Shown one piece after another: positions 28,401 to 36,961 of a stretch of 64,000 nt of DNA (within the stretch, counting starts at the first letter, position 1; each line of letters begins with the position of its first letter). Where the stretch lies: NCBI GenBank assembly GCA_029098305.1, contig JAQXOB010000009.1:1-64000 (forward strand), read 5' to 3'. The stretch is from Clostridia bacterium. GTDB taxonomy: Bacteria > Bacillota > Clostridia > Oscillospirales > Acutalibacteraceae. The position numbers were made by a program, and so were the translations under genes. The notes under the pieces were generated by a model. It worked only from the letters and a program-made list of their open reading frames with translations, made no database searches and was not told the DNA's origin.

Positions 28401-30249
28401 GTTTAAGGTAAGAGAAGATGCAAGACCACAATACACCGCAAACAATACTGTTAAAGTAACCGCAACATATGATGGCGGTACAAAGACAAGTAACTTTACC
28501 CAGCCATACATTAGTGAAAAAGCAGACACTAACGTTCACATCAAGGTGTTCCTCGATATGAATGGTGACGGACTTTACACAGAAGGTGTTGATAGGGCAC
28601 TCTCCAGTGCTAGTGTTAAAACAGAGATGACCTCCTCTGATGAAAACAAATTTAGCGATACAAAAACATTGACAAATTCAATGGACATTAACTATCAATC
28701 CTGCGAATTTGGTGAATACAAGGTTGTAGTATCATCAGCTAAGGACACATTTGGATATCCTTTGGATGATACAACAAAACCATTCGAAATCACGCTCGCA
28801 GATGCTAGAGACGGCGTACAGGTAGAGGTTCTCGTTCCTGTTAAACCAATTAACTATCTGGTGCATTACAACAAGAATGCAACAGATGCAACAGGCAGAA
28901 TGTCTGATCAGCAGTTTAAATTTGGCGTGGCACAGTCACTCACAGCAAATGCCTTTGCAAGAACAGGTTATACATTCGGTTCATGGAACACAAAGGCAGA
29001 CGGAACAGGCACATCTTATACAGACAAACAGAGTGTAACAGATTTGGTAACATTACCAACTGACGAAATTACATTATATGCTCAGTGGACACCAATCACC
29101 TATAATATTAAATTCGTTCCAAATGGCGGTGAATGGGCAGGCACAACAGACGAAACAACAGTTACTGCAACCTATGATAAGGCATATGATTTAACAGCAA
29201 ATCCAACACGTGAGGGTTACACATTTACAGGCTGGAAGCTAACATATGATTCACCAAATTATGTAAACTATTCAACAAGCGCAACTAAGGCTGACGGAGC
29301 ATATTATATGCTTTCCGGAAGCAAGACAGGTCTTGCAAATGGTGATACAGCATTTGGCGTTGTTTCTAATAACAATTACTCACTCTTCAATCTCTGCAAG
29401 ATTGCAGATGCAACAGCTATTCTTACAGCACAGTGGAGTTTAAATGTATACACAGTTACTTATGATGGTGTAGAAGGTTTTTATAACAACAAACATTCAT
29501 ATTCTGTAAATGCATCATATGGCGAGCTAGTGACAATCGATGAAAACAAGTTCGAAAACGACGGATTTGCATTTGTAGGCTGGAACACAGAGAAAGATGG
29601 CACAGGCACAGATTATGATGAGCTAGACACATTCACAATGCCAAGCAGAGACGTGATCCTTTATGCACAATGGGAAAAGAGCGCATTCGACATTATATAT
29701 GTTGGAAACGGCGGAGCAACAGCAGATGGAGAAACTGAAAAGGTATACTCATATGCATTAAATAGCTACCCATTTATTAAAGATTGTATGTTTGATAGAG
29801 AGGGTTACACGTTTGTTGGATGGGGATTAAGCGCAGATAGCAAAGTACCCGAATATGACAAGGATAATGTTTACCTTGATGGAGTGACACTAACCCTATA
29901 TGCTATTTGGCTGGAAGGCGATAATGGTGAAGTAATGGATACGAGTGATACTGACACTACACCTGATACAAGCACCGAATCTGATGACACAAGCACAGAT
30001 AAGCCAACTGACTCTGACGAGCCTATCCCAGATAAGCCACTCTATGGCGATGTAAACTGCGATGGTTTTGTAAACATGGAAGACGTAACAGCACTTCAGA
30101 AGATCATGGCAAAGCTTACTACGCATGAAAATTATGGAGAGATGTCTATAATCAACTCTGATTGTGACCATAACGACACAATCAACATGGTAGACGTTAC
30201 TATGATTCAGAAGTTCCTTGCAAAGCTTATTCCTGATCTTGATCCGTGA
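25441..30249 (+). CDS. Giant adhesin-like protein with InlB-type repeats and dockerin
   Basis: The protein has 1602 residues. A signal peptide (1-24) and an acidic segment lead into a large beta-rich region (about 75-850) that I cannot assign. A DUF11-like domain lies near 860-1020 (ETDFRVIITNAGNCIITNL) and an SdrD-B-like domain near 1026-1126 (VHIKVFLDMNGDGLYTEGV). Four Listeria-Bacteroides/InlB-B type repeats fill about 1137-1486, each with a YTFxxWN and LYAQW pattern. An Asp/Thr linker leads to the C-terminal dockerin (about 1533-1600). No catalytic domain is visible. A surface adhesin or structural role, attached through a cohesin, is inferred. Confidence 0.82.
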   Translation: MKKVIAILLSVMMIVSTSAVAVNAEEIKNIFDTKLQEQRVEEVLDLEASSEVIEDESALSDVASDEKSEKGAGENFTIEEVTYSADLPKTIKNGNIYLTHTKSARLSIRFDVHASASATNGTLVVPLDDVFDTSKALVSSTASDSYFVNFKYRVGGGAETVATVHNGKIAGIDGTNKHLEIPITSPSTAETNLNCYVYADFNDKFRALVPNDNIMAIPGYYMVENGSVVSTSATPLYLGHETLLEEKRGGFSYNDPIKEPEYLDEDKKDLTYYIFKGYEDQSFSPYNYFSLDTDGLFSNSQNIAVEDTDYPLVVEITIPKGIEIISHTPKNPSDPSSYSKTGSMNTGYTITEKYKTGIGSPTSNYSGDDPARYREFRYLFNSVYYNVPSNSTLKGGDRVIVKYKITAYTKDGVEVTEREYKLTILDPVQDLNDEAFSFNDPARNLTNRITLDLSAPTIVSTQTVYSDGLTNEGVLPIKGFELSWINDPTLPVNIKTITNFFNCSADFDIYITKGNTTRSVSRTDINFNKSMNIGTEASSDANYIKLETGEWISKIVAKPYYKEGSTKVYGIEGKNSSIAYSDDRDPIKLTYATPVDNKNMATGLPVNDGDKSHVTYELRYEPHYTINGENKVDIVGDNDSSGYIKAEGEDVFYIVGKAYHNAYIQSKGSYATINPLSGSETKALESVMYLSNTKQAQSQYVQGLASCIWETPIVVAELPVGVKFNTNSSKVTSTGTNKYRIVEGTKTVDVEILKEVNGKQVCRFTVDIRNNAGAKTGVPRYDNYSYSDGSRSVSVTIPFIADSRVIGGYQKATLYTSDASGREFGVIQNRCSFKPEAVASYVLDVNDYDGDGSTTDYVGKFENVGLFNVSASYQVDCKTQYKVGSQWRDATNEPISAIIGGETDFRVIITNAGNCIITNLNIQDTFPNFYTGGSTYVDNSLEIAVLDEEGNVVQIVSDATISGTTVLSIVHKTLELYPGYSIRLTGKFKVREDARPQYTANNTVKVTATYDGGTKTSNFTQPYISEKADTNVHIKVFLDMNGDGLYTEGVDRALSSASVKTEMTSSDENKFSDTKTLTNSMDINYQSCEFGEYKVVVSSAKDTFGYPLDDTTKPFEITLADARDGVQVEVLVPVKPINYLVHYNKNATDATGRMSDQQFKFGVAQSLTANAFARTGYTFGSWNTKADGTGTSYTDKQSVTDLVTLPTDEITLYAQWTPITYNIKFVPNGGEWAGTTDETTVTATYDKAYDLTANPTREGYTFTGWKLTYDSPNYVNYSTSATKADGAYYMLSGSKTGLANGDTAFGVVSNNNYSLFNLCKIADATAILTAQWSLNVYTVTYDGVEGFYNNKHSYSVNASYGELVTIDENKFENDGFAFVGWNTEKDGTGTDYDELDTFTMPSRDVILYAQWEKSAFDIIYVGNGGATADGETEKVYSYALNSYPFIKDCMFDREGYTFVGWGLSADSKVPEYDKDNVYLDGVTLTLYAIWLEGDNGEVMDTSDTDTTPDTSTESDDTSTDKPTDSDEPIPDKPLYGDVNCDGFVNMEDVTALQKIMAKLTTHENYGEMSIINSDCDHNDTINMVDVTMIQKFLAKLIPDLDP

Positions 30250-30273
30250 TTAAAGTAATTAATTAAAAATATA

Positions 30274-30318
30274 AACACAGCCAAACTCATTTATTTGGGT
30301 TTGGCTGTGTTTTTTTTG
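30274..30318 (+). terminator. Strong terminator after the giant adhesin-like gene
   Basis: AACACAGCCAAAC at 30274-30286 pairs perfectly with GTTTGGCTGTGTT at 30299-30311, followed by a T8 run. Confidence 0.9.
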
Positions 30319-30397
30319 CTGTGCCGGGTGATAATTTTCTTGAAAAAAAATAATAATTATGATAGAATAAGTTACTTTAAAAAGAGAAGGTGCTTTG

Positions 30398-30610
30398 ATG
30401 CTCTATTCTTTAGTTTTTAATGAAAATTTGTGGGGATTGGCTAGTGGCTGGATTATTATTATAGCAGGCCTAGTTCTGCTTTTCTCTGCTCTATTTTCAT
30501 CAAATAAAAAGAAATATAAGAATTACCAAAAATCAAATTTGACTTATAATAACACGCATATTTCTAAGAAAAAAGCACCCAAATACAAAATAGGTAAAAA
30601 ATACAGATAA
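30398..30610 (+). CDS. Small membrane protein of unknown function
   Basis: The protein is 70 residues, starting at ATG 30398 after GAGAAGG. One hydrophobic helix (about 14-34, WGLASGWIIIIAGLVLLFSA) is followed by a strongly basic cytoplasmic tail rich in Lys and Tyr/Asn. The family is not recognised. Its stop codon (30608-30610) directly abuts the first base of tRNA-Arg, so the two are probably on one transcript. Confidence 0.6.
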   Translation: MLYSLVFNENLWGLASGWIIIIAGLVLLFSALFSSNKKKYKNYQKSNLTYNNTHISKKKAPKYKIGKKYR

Positions 30611-30687
30611 CCGCTCGTGGCGAAGCTGGATATCGCAGCAGATTCCGATTCTGAAGGACAGGGGTTCAAATCCCTTCGGGCGGGCCA
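30611..30687 (+). tRNA. tRNA-Arg (anticodon CCG), island attachment site
   Basis: CCGCTCG (30611-30617) pairs with CGGGCGG (30677-30683), with discriminator G and an encoded CCA. The D-stem is GCGA/TCGC. The anticodon loop TTCCGAT gives CCG; the closing pair of its stem is a G-A mismatch. The T-arm AGGGG TTCAAAT CCCTT is standard apart from a closing A-T. Its 3' 37 nt recur with four changes at 56670-56706, marking it as the probable integration target of an island. Confidence 0.9.
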
Positions 30688-30728
30688 AAACGAAAATCCG
30701 TTCTCGCAAGAGAACGGATTTTCGTTTT
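30687..30728 (+). terminator. Terminator after tRNA-Arg
   Basis: AAAACGAAAATCCGTTCTC at 30687-30705 pairs perfectly with its complement at 30710-30728 around a four-base loop. It can also serve the minus-strand gene ending at 30749. Confidence 0.88.
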
Positions 30729-30748
30729 ATTATATTTATCATCGAGTT

Positions 30749-32764
30749 TTAAAAATTTGTAATTAACTTAGCAATATATTTTTGCATCGTCGTTACATCG
30801 ACCATAGTTATTTTTCCGTCGTGATCTACATCAGCGAGAAGTTTTTGTTCATCTGTAAAAGACACAAGCTTCGCTATGTGTTTTTGAAGAATAACAACAT
30901 CCTCCATCGTAACCTTACCGTCGCCGTTTATGTCACCTGTTGTACCCTGTGGCTTGTCAGTGTCGGTGTTATCTGTATCGGTGTTGTTCGTGTCTGTGTT
31001 ATCTGATGATGTGTCGGTCGTTGTGTCTGTGGTGGTATCCGATGATGTGTCAACTGTTGTGTCTGTAGTGTCTGATGATGTGTCGGTGTCGGAGTCAGAC
31101 TCCTCAATTTCTTCTGTTTCAAGCGCTATTGCATATGTGCCAAGCTTACTTATTTTAAATGTTATGCAGTCGTCTTTTACAATTGACGGCACTTGTGTTT
31201 TGGTGCTTCCGTCTATACTGTATACAACATATTTGTCTATGGTTATTGTTTTAGTTTTTGTATTACTGTTAAATGTAGGTAATGACATTCTTATAACCAT
31301 ATCACTTATAAGTTCTATCGCTTCGCCGCCTTTAGTTAATGATATATTAACTGCTTTAACCTTTGCTGTGTCAAATTCAGCAGAAACATCACTTGGCTCT
31401 ACATCTTCTACGGAAAGGATTACTCCGTCAACAACAGGTTGTTCGTCTGTGAAATAGTAATAAATGTTGTTTTCATTTTTGGGAATGGCTACGAAGTTTA
31501 TGCTGTTATCATCTGCATATTCTTGTGCGTAAGAATCGGCATAACCGCAAATTGTAAACGATTTGCAATTTGCAAACACTTTTTCCCCTATACTTGTTAC
31601 GCTGTCCGGAATTGTTATGCTTGTTAAGCTCTCACATTCAGCAAATGCTTCATCACCTATGCTTGTTACGCTGTTTGGAATTGTTATGCTTGTTAAACTT
31701 ATACAATCAAAAAATACCTGATAACCTATGCTTGTTACGCTGTTTGGAATTGTTACGCTTGTTAAGCTTTCGCAAAATGAAAACGCATCATCAGCTATAC
31801 ACAATGTGCCTTCCTTTATATTTGCAGAAGTAACCGAGATTTCAGCCGCTATCAAATGTTTATTTATATACAATACCCCGTCTGTCCAGTTTTCATCGTT
31901 ATTATAGTATGCAGAATCACAGAATGCATCATAACCTATGCTTGTTACGCTGTCCGGAATTGTTATGCTTGCTAAGCCTTCGCAACCGTAAAACGCATAA
32001 TTACCTATCCTTGTTACGTTATCCGGAAATGTTATGCTTGTTAAGTTGTTGCAACATTCAAACGCATAATCACCTATCCTTGTTACAGTTGTGGGCATAG
32101 AATATGTTGTTTCCGTTTTAGCAGGAGGATAGCAAATAATTATTGTATTATCTTTGTTTAATAATACTCCGTTATCAGAAGAATATATGGTATTATTAGC
32201 ACCTACCTGTATACTTTCAAGATTATTACAATTTCCAAACGCATAACCGCCTATGCTTGTTACGCTGTCTGAAATTGTTACGCTTGTTAAGGTTTTACAG
32301 TCAGCAAACGCCTCATTACCTATGCTTGTTACACCGTCCGGAATTTCTAAGTTTGTTAAGCTTTCACAACGCTTAAACGTACCGTTACCTATACTTATTA
32401 TAGTGTTTGGTAATGTTATGCTTGTTGCGTTTATGCAACCTTGAAACGCATAATCACCTATACTTGTTATTCCGGGATTAATTACAATTTTTTTAATGCT
32501 TTCGTTTTCATCGCGCCATCCGGAGGAGGTTTTGATATGCCCCGTACCGCTGATAGTAAGTGTACCGTCAGAGTCTATTTCCCATGTAATGTCACCGGGG
32601 GGTGTGTCGGAGTCGGTGCTACCGTAACCTCTTGACGGCAAGGAGTGGGCAGTTGCATCATCCTCACTGACTGCCTGCACTGTTGCAGTAATCCACTGCG
32701 GCAATGCAAACATACCAAGCAACATCGTAAAAATCAACGTGAATAATAATCCTTTTTTGTACAT
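30749..32764 (-). CDS. Secreted leucine-rich-repeat (BspA-type) dockerin protein
   Basis: The start is ATG 32764, preceded by TTGGAGGAAAAAATT. A signal peptide (about 1-31) is followed by a WEIDSDGTLTISGTG lead-in and roughly a dozen very regular LRR_5 repeats (about 75-425) built on SLTSITIPDSVTSIGDEAF-type blocks. A beta domain (about 440-550), a long Thr/Asp/Ser linker (about 555-605) and a dockerin (about 608-671; loops GDINGDGKVT and DVDHDGKIT) complete it. The linker and the near-identical repeats are prone to slippage. A binding or adhesion role displayed by a cohesin is inferred. It is the first gene inside the proposed island. Confidence 0.87.
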   Translation of the reverse strand: MYKKGLLFTLIFTMLLGMFALPQWITATVQAVSEDDATAHSLPSRGYGSTDSDTPPGDITWEIDSDGTLTISGTGHIKTSSGWRDENESIKKIVINPGITSIGDYAFQGCINATSITLPNTIISIGNGTFKRCESLTNLEIPDGVTSIGNEAFADCKTLTSVTISDSVTSIGGYAFGNCNNLESIQVGANNTIYSSDNGVLLNKDNTIIICYPPAKTETTYSMPTTVTRIGDYAFECCNNLTSITFPDNVTRIGNYAFYGCEGLASITIPDSVTSIGYDAFCDSAYYNNDENWTDGVLYINKHLIAAEISVTSANIKEGTLCIADDAFSFCESLTSVTIPNSVTSIGYQVFFDCISLTSITIPNSVTSIGDEAFAECESLTSITIPDSVTSIGEKVFANCKSFTICGYADSYAQEYADDNSINFVAIPKNENNIYYYFTDEQPVVDGVILSVEDVEPSDVSAEFDTAKVKAVNISLTKGGEAIELISDMVIRMSLPTFNSNTKTKTITIDKYVVYSIDGSTKTQVPSIVKDDCITFKISKLGTYAIALETEEIEESDSDTDTSSDTTDTTVDTSSDTTTDTTTDTSSDNTDTNNTDTDNTDTDKPQGTTGDINGDGKVTMEDVVILQKHIAKLVSFTDEQKLLADVDHDGKITMVDVTTMQKYIAKLITNF

Positions 32765-33101
32765 AATTTTTTCCTCCAAAAATTTAACTTTTTTATTTCA
32801 CGGCAGGAATTTATCTGCTAAACCCACGCCGAAAATTTATTTTGTTACAGTCTTTTTGACCACTTTGTATATAATAATCCCAAAAAATAATACCATAATT
32901 TTTAGTAAAAATCAATTAATCATCATCAAAAAACAACGAAAACGCTTGCTTTTATTAGTTTATTAAATCATTTGTACATACCCGGCAGTCAGGTTTTTTG
33001 TCAGATTGTCTGAAATTTTTTGTGTTTACCTATGCGAAAAATTTTGGCAATATGGCACAAAATTTGCAAATAAGTTGTGCAAAGAGTTTCTAAACATGAT
33101 T
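32765..33101. other. Intergenic region, no gene seen
   Basis: AT-rich sequence upstream of the leucine-rich-repeat gene. It contains the GGAGG site of that gene but no other feature I can support. Confidence 0.4.
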
Positions 33102-34266
33102 TTATGCATGGGTTACTTTACTGTCCGTTTGTATCTTGCGCACCAGTTTTTTATCATCATAGAGCTTTAAGGGGGAATGATTGGCACCGGATGCCAGCAC
33201 ATAATAACCTTCGCGTTCCAGCCAGGTCGTTTCTAAACTTTTATCGGAAGGATTCTCCTTTGTATCAAGGTAATAGAAGTCAGAATTAAGTATTTCGGCT
33301 CCCTTATACGCTATGAGTACGAAGCCATAATCCGGGGGCCAGTCTTCGCTTAGAACAGACCATAGGTAACCGTAACTCGTTTGTTCAAAAAGCAGATCCT
33401 TTTCGGGATTATACTTAATATCGGATACCGTCAACTCATTTGTTTCAATCTTTCGCTCTTCGCTCCGCTCATGCACCATGCCATATAACTCAAATCCGTC
33501 CGCTTTATACCAGCATCCATATTCCCACAGTTCTGTGCACATCTTATCCCTGTGGTCGATCTTTTGAAAATGTTGACCGACATTATTGATTGACATTGAA
33601 CCGATATGAAAGCCATACTCATTTTTCAGCGTTTCCATCGCAACAAGATCATAGGCAGACAAATCTGTAGTATCCGATACAGTAAATTCAGGCTTATTAA
33701 CATAAATCGGCAAACGGGACTTAGGATTTCGCACAAAATCATTCAAATCCTCTACGTCTGCCGGCAATCCGAAATCAAATGAATATACCCATGGGACTTC
33801 CATTGCCGACTCTCCGTCTTTGGCAGGAGCCATAACATAGCACTGAAATGCATACCCTTCTTCTACGCTTTGCGGTACGATTCCTATAGATTCTATTGCT
33901 TCATCAAAGTAGGATTCTGCAATTTCGCAAAGCTTCTGCTTTGTACCTGCATCCATTTCAAAATACACCGCACCGGTCACTGTATGTATCGTGAATGTTT
34001 TTTTTAACCGTTTTGGCTGATCTGTCCGGAAGCATAATCCGTTAAGTAGTTGTTGCCGTCATAATTGGTCCATGCAATAAACGCTGTACATTCTTCCAAT
34101 GTTGCATCCGGCATATTTTCATCAAGCCAGACCTGCATCATCTCGGTACCCTTGCGGTAATCTTGTCAGCGTCTTCCTGATCGTACATTTCCTTATTCGG
34201 GTAACAGCCGGAAAGGCAAATGGCTAAGGTCAGAACGAGTACAATGAATATAAGCAGTTTTTTCAT
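33102..34266 (-). pseudogene. Frameshifted lipoprotein gene
   Basis: A lipoprotein start is clear at ATG 34266: about 20 hydrophobic residues and the lipobox LSGCYPN. The frame ends after 42 codons near 34141. A second frame continues as KGTEMMQVWLDENMPDATLEE until a stop near 34010. The third frame, 33102 to about 34010, carries the remaining 300 residues. Short A or G runs lie at both breaks. Joined, the product would be about 385 residues. I do not recognise its family. The breaks mean it is a pseudogene unless they are sequencing errors in homopolymers. Confidence 0.7.
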
Positions 34267-34338
34267 AACACACCTCCTAATCTGTCCTTATCCGCAGAGA
34301 ACACGACGTTTTATCGATGTACGTCAATCATTTTCGTA

Positions 34339-34530
34339 TTATTGTTTATAGGACAGTATCACGGATTTAATTTCATTGAGAATATGCGCCCCATCTTCAG
34401 GCATACAGTCTGTTGATATGCGTATCTGCTTTTCTCCATCATAAAAGCGACATACAGTGGTACCTCCTGTAAGAGGTTCTTCTTTATATTTTCTCTCCAA
34501 GCCTGCTTTACATTTGTTAAAGTGAAGCAA
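34339..34530 (-). CDS. Possible small protein overlapping the receiver-like gene
   Basis: This 63-codon frame has no ATG near its 5' end; it would start at TTG 34530, inside the last codons of the upstream gene, in the manner of a coupled start. The sequence is hydrophilic and balanced (TTVCRFYDGEKQIRISTDC near the middle), not obviously a shadow. It is either a coupled small gene or the frameshifted tail of the upstream protein. No family is recognised. Confidence 0.4.
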   Translation of the reverse strand: MLHFNKCKAGLERKYKEEPLTGGTTVCRFYDGEKQIRISTDCMPEDGAHILNEIKSVILSYKQ

Positions 34531-34906
34531 GTGCTGCTGTTAAATATTTTGCGGTAACAGATGAGTAGAAGAATCCATCAATCAATCCATCTTTTTTTGC
34601 GTTTGTCACTTCATGTGCGATATCGGGTGCGGAATTTTCATCACACAGCATTACAATTTTGCACTTAGGTAGTTTGTTACGCACTTGCCTTATTTCTTTT
34701 AATCGTGTTTCAAATGAAGTATCTGAGGTATAAGACACTTCAGCTAAAAGGATATCGGCAGATAACATCTCACAGTTATTTACAACACAATCTTTCTTGC
34801 CTTCGACTAAAACTCTATAAGGCTGAAACTCTCCGCTATCGCTAAGCATTTGAGTGATTGCTTCTGCTAATAAACCGTTCTGAATACTAATGACAATTTT
34901 TGTCAT
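34517..34906 (-). CDS. Degenerate response-regulator receiver-like protein
   Basis: The protein has 129 residues with the alternating strand/helix pattern of a CheY-like receiver: IVISIQNG at the start, ADILLAEVSY after about residue 48, KIVMLCDENS near 90, and GFFYSSVTAKYLTAAL at the end. The residue expected to be the phosphorylated Asp after the third strand is not Asp (the strand reads DILLAEV). No DNA-binding domain is attached. AAGGAGGT precedes the ATG. It is the first gene after the conserved promoter at 34953-34997, so it belongs to the island regulon, possibly as a signalling or regulatory partner. The receiver assignment is by pattern only. Confidence 0.5.
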   Translation of the reverse strand: MTKIVISIQNGLLAEAITQMLSDSGEFQPYRVLVEGKKDCVVNNCEMLSADILLAEVSYTSDTSFETRLKEIRQVRNKLPKCKIVMLCDENSAPDIAHEVTNAKKDGLIDGFFYSSVTAKYLTAALASL

Positions 34907-34952
34907 ACTCTTTATTTACCTCCTTGCTGAGAGTTTACATAACTATAATATG

Positions 34953-34997
34953 ATTATATAGATTAAAATTACTTTTTACATCGTACTTTAGTGCAAA
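34953..34997 (-). promoter_or_regulatory. Regulon promoter P1 (20-bp element plus -10 box)
   Basis: On the minus strand the element TTTGCACTAAAGTACGATGT (34997-34978) is followed after exactly 19 nt by TATAAT (34958-34953). No TTGACA-like -35 box is present at the usual distance, so the element probably binds an activator. The same 20 bases with the same spacing occur at three other promoters in the window. Confidence 0.85.
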
Positions 34998-35015
34998 CTT
35001 TTTATATTGCAACTA

Positions 35016-36101
35016 TTAACCATAGGTACGTTCAAATATGCAATTTAAAGTTTCGTACGAACGATAGACATCATCGTTTGTGAAATCCTCAAATATTTCT
35101 AACAGATGACCTCGTTGTGTCAGTAATATTGGATACTGTCTTATTCCATCAAGTTGACCTAAATCAATTTCAAGCAAGATTACATCAGAATTAGTAATAA
35201 GATTCCATGTTGCGGTAAACAGATGATCTTCTTCATCTATTCCATCATTCCATTGGATAAATAATTCATCTTTTTCAAAGCTAAGTGAGTATTTGCAAAC
35301 TCTACCATCAGAGGTATAGTGGTCACAATCCCAAGCAGTTCCGATAAGATCGTTATTTTCGGGCGATATCCAACCATCAGATTTATCCTGAGAATACTCA
35401 GTAGAAAGTTGTTCTGAATAAGGAGTAAAGTCCATAACTTGACTTTCTCCTTCCTCTGACAATGTTTTTATAATGCGTAAGTTATCATCAAGGGTAGGAT
35501 ACCATGTAATGCTTTTGTTTTCACCTTGTGTTACAACTACTTGCATATCGGGAGAAAAACCACCTGTATTACAGAAAAGCAATATAGGATTACCCGTTTC
35601 ACTACGATAAAGGACATCACCTACTGAAGATGATCCGTCCTCGTTAATTGACAGTCTGTTTATTGAAAGAGTAGTATCTTCATATGCCGGGACTATACAA
35701 TATAATTCACCAAAACCGTCGCCTATAATATCGTCTTTAGGAATAGCAGTTAAAAAAGGTAGATCGGAACATAATAGAGGACGATTTTCCTTTATCCATT
35801 CTGTCGCATCCACCTCGTCCATATCTTCTGTACATCCTAAATAAGCCACAGCAAAAACTTCCGAAGTTCCAACCATTCCCTGTCGTAAGGATACAAGGGA
35901 AGCATAAATGTTATCGTCTACCGGTTCAGTAGACGTGTCTGTTGAGATAGATATTTCTCCGTCCGAATCTTTTATACTTTCTGCTTTCGTGGTATCTGTA
36001 CTACTTTGTACATTGGTTTTATTTTGTGTGCATCCTGTAATAGAAGAAATACATATTATAAAACACATTAATAGTAATAAATTTTTAATTTTCATACCCA
36101 T
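35016..36101 (-). CDS. Hypothetical lipoprotein
   Basis: The protein is 361 residues with lipobox SSITGCTQN (Cys near 24) and a Ser/Thr/Asp-rich linker to about residue 60. The mature part is beta-rich and of unrecognised family; it contains GDGFGELYCIVPAYED and a C-terminal domain (about 250-361) starting LIGTAWDCDHYTSDG that resembles small lipocalin-like stress lipoproteins. It lies downstream of the zinc-ribbon/TPM/SPFH cluster on the same strand, behind a hairpin that may reduce its expression. Confidence 0.6.
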   Translation of the reverse strand: MGMKIKNLLLLMCFIICISSITGCTQNKTNVQSSTDTTKAESIKDSDGEISISTDTSTEPVDDNIYASLVSLRQGMVGTSEVFAVAYLGCTEDMDEVDATEWIKENRPLLCSDLPFLTAIPKDDIIGDGFGELYCIVPAYEDTTLSINRLSINEDGSSSVGDVLYRSETGNPILLFCNTGGFSPDMQVVVTQGENKSITWYPTLDDNLRIIKTLSEEGESQVMDFTPYSEQLSTEYSQDKSDGWISPENNDLIGTAWDCDHYTSDGRVCKYSLSFEKDELFIQWNDGIDEEDHLFTATWNLITNSDVILLEIDLGQLDGIRQYPILLTQRGHLLEIFEDFTNDDVYRSYETLNCIFERTYG

Positions 36102-36121
36102 TATTATACTCCTTAAAGTTT

Positions 36122-36145
36122 AAGCGGAGCCAAACGACTCCGCTT
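36122..36145 (-). terminator. Intercistronic hairpin, weak terminator
   Basis: AAGCGGAG at 36122-36129 pairs with CTCCGCTT at 36138-36145. The minus-strand continuation TTAAACTTTAAGG is a poor T-tract, so partial read-through into the downstream lipoprotein gene is likely. Confidence 0.5.
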
Positions 36146-36158
36146 TTAATTAAAGTTC

Positions 36159-36920
36159 TTATTTAACTGAAGCTAGGGCAGCGTCAGCTTTCTTTATCCA
36201 TTCTGTTCTGTCGCCATAAGTTGCAACGTCCATAGCGTTAAAAGCTTCGGCACCCTTTTCTTCAACGTTAACGCCATCTTTAGCTGCCTTTACAGCGCCA
36301 GCAACTGCTTTGATCGCATCTATCTGTTTCTTTGCATTGTTTATTGAGTTGCGAAGAGTCTTTTGTATACCAAATATATTATTAAAATATTTTTCCATTG
36401 ACTCATAGCTTTTGCTGTTGGAAACATTTACACGGAAGTCATACATACCTGAAACATTTCTAAAAAACATATGGCAATAATGTTTTGTTTCATCTTTGCC
36501 TTCAGAATTTTTAACTGTTTCTGTTTCGTATTCATATCCGTATAAATCAGCAAGTCGGTAAACGCAAGCCAATGTTGTTTTTCCGAATATAAAGATTTTA
36601 TAGCGATTTTCTGTAAGAGCAATAAGACCTGTTGATGGTGATACATAGATAACTGTTCCGCCAACTCCGAAGCTTTTTAATTTCTCATCCTTATTCTTAG
36701 TCTTTTTTAATGGTTCAAAGATTTGATTCCAAGCCTTTGTGCCAAACTCAACTTGGGCGATATGGGAATTAACAGAATCAAGAGTTGCAGATACTTTATC
36801 AAAAATCTTAAAGCATTTTTTGCTGCAAACCTTTCTGCAGATGTAATTACCATCTGCTAATTTTTGTCCGGAGATAAGGCTTACCTCAGCTCCACAGATT
36901 GCACAATTATTTTTTGCCAT
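36159..36920 (-). CDS. DUF4428-type zinc-ribbon protein
   Basis: The protein has 253 residues. The N-terminus carries a small zinc ribbon (NCAICGAEV then CRKVCSKKC, residues 5-36) of DUF4428 type. A central beta-rich domain (about 85-180) resembles a PH-like fold, and a helical Ala/Lys-rich tail (about 195-253) ends the protein. No signal peptide is seen, so it should be cytoplasmic. It is the sixth or seventh gene of the minus-strand run that starts at promoter P2. Function unknown. Confidence 0.6.
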   Translation of the reverse strand: MAKNNCAICGAEVSLISGQKLADGNYICRKVCSKKCFKIFDKVSATLDSVNSHIAQVEFGTKAWNQIFEPLKKTKNKDEKLKSFGVGGTVIYVSPSTGLIALTENRYKIFIFGKTTLACVYRLADLYGYEYETETVKNSEGKDETKHYCHMFFRNVSGMYDFRVNVSNSKSYESMEKYFNNIFGIQKTLRNSINNAKKQIDAIKAVAGAVKAAKDGVNVEEKGAEAFNAMDVATYGDRTEWIKKADAALASVK

Positions 36921-36961
36921 TTTTATATACCTCCAAAAATTTATTTATAAATAATATAGTT

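Noticed and set aside
30533..30742. Minus-strand reading frame across tRNA-Arg (LARPKGFEPLSFR...)
   Set aside because: This peptide pattern is the usual antisense translation of a tRNA-Arg gene and its terminator, not a protein.
31570..32100. Plus-strand reading frames with CLLRCLELLCLLS repeats
   Set aside because: They are shadows of the leucine-rich-repeat gene on the minus strand; the repeats mirror its codons and no ribosome-binding sites precede them.
31000..32400. CRISPR-like regular repeats
   Set aside because: The regular spacing is due to leucine-rich-repeat codons; no array of identical direct repeats with unique spacers occurs anywhere in the window.
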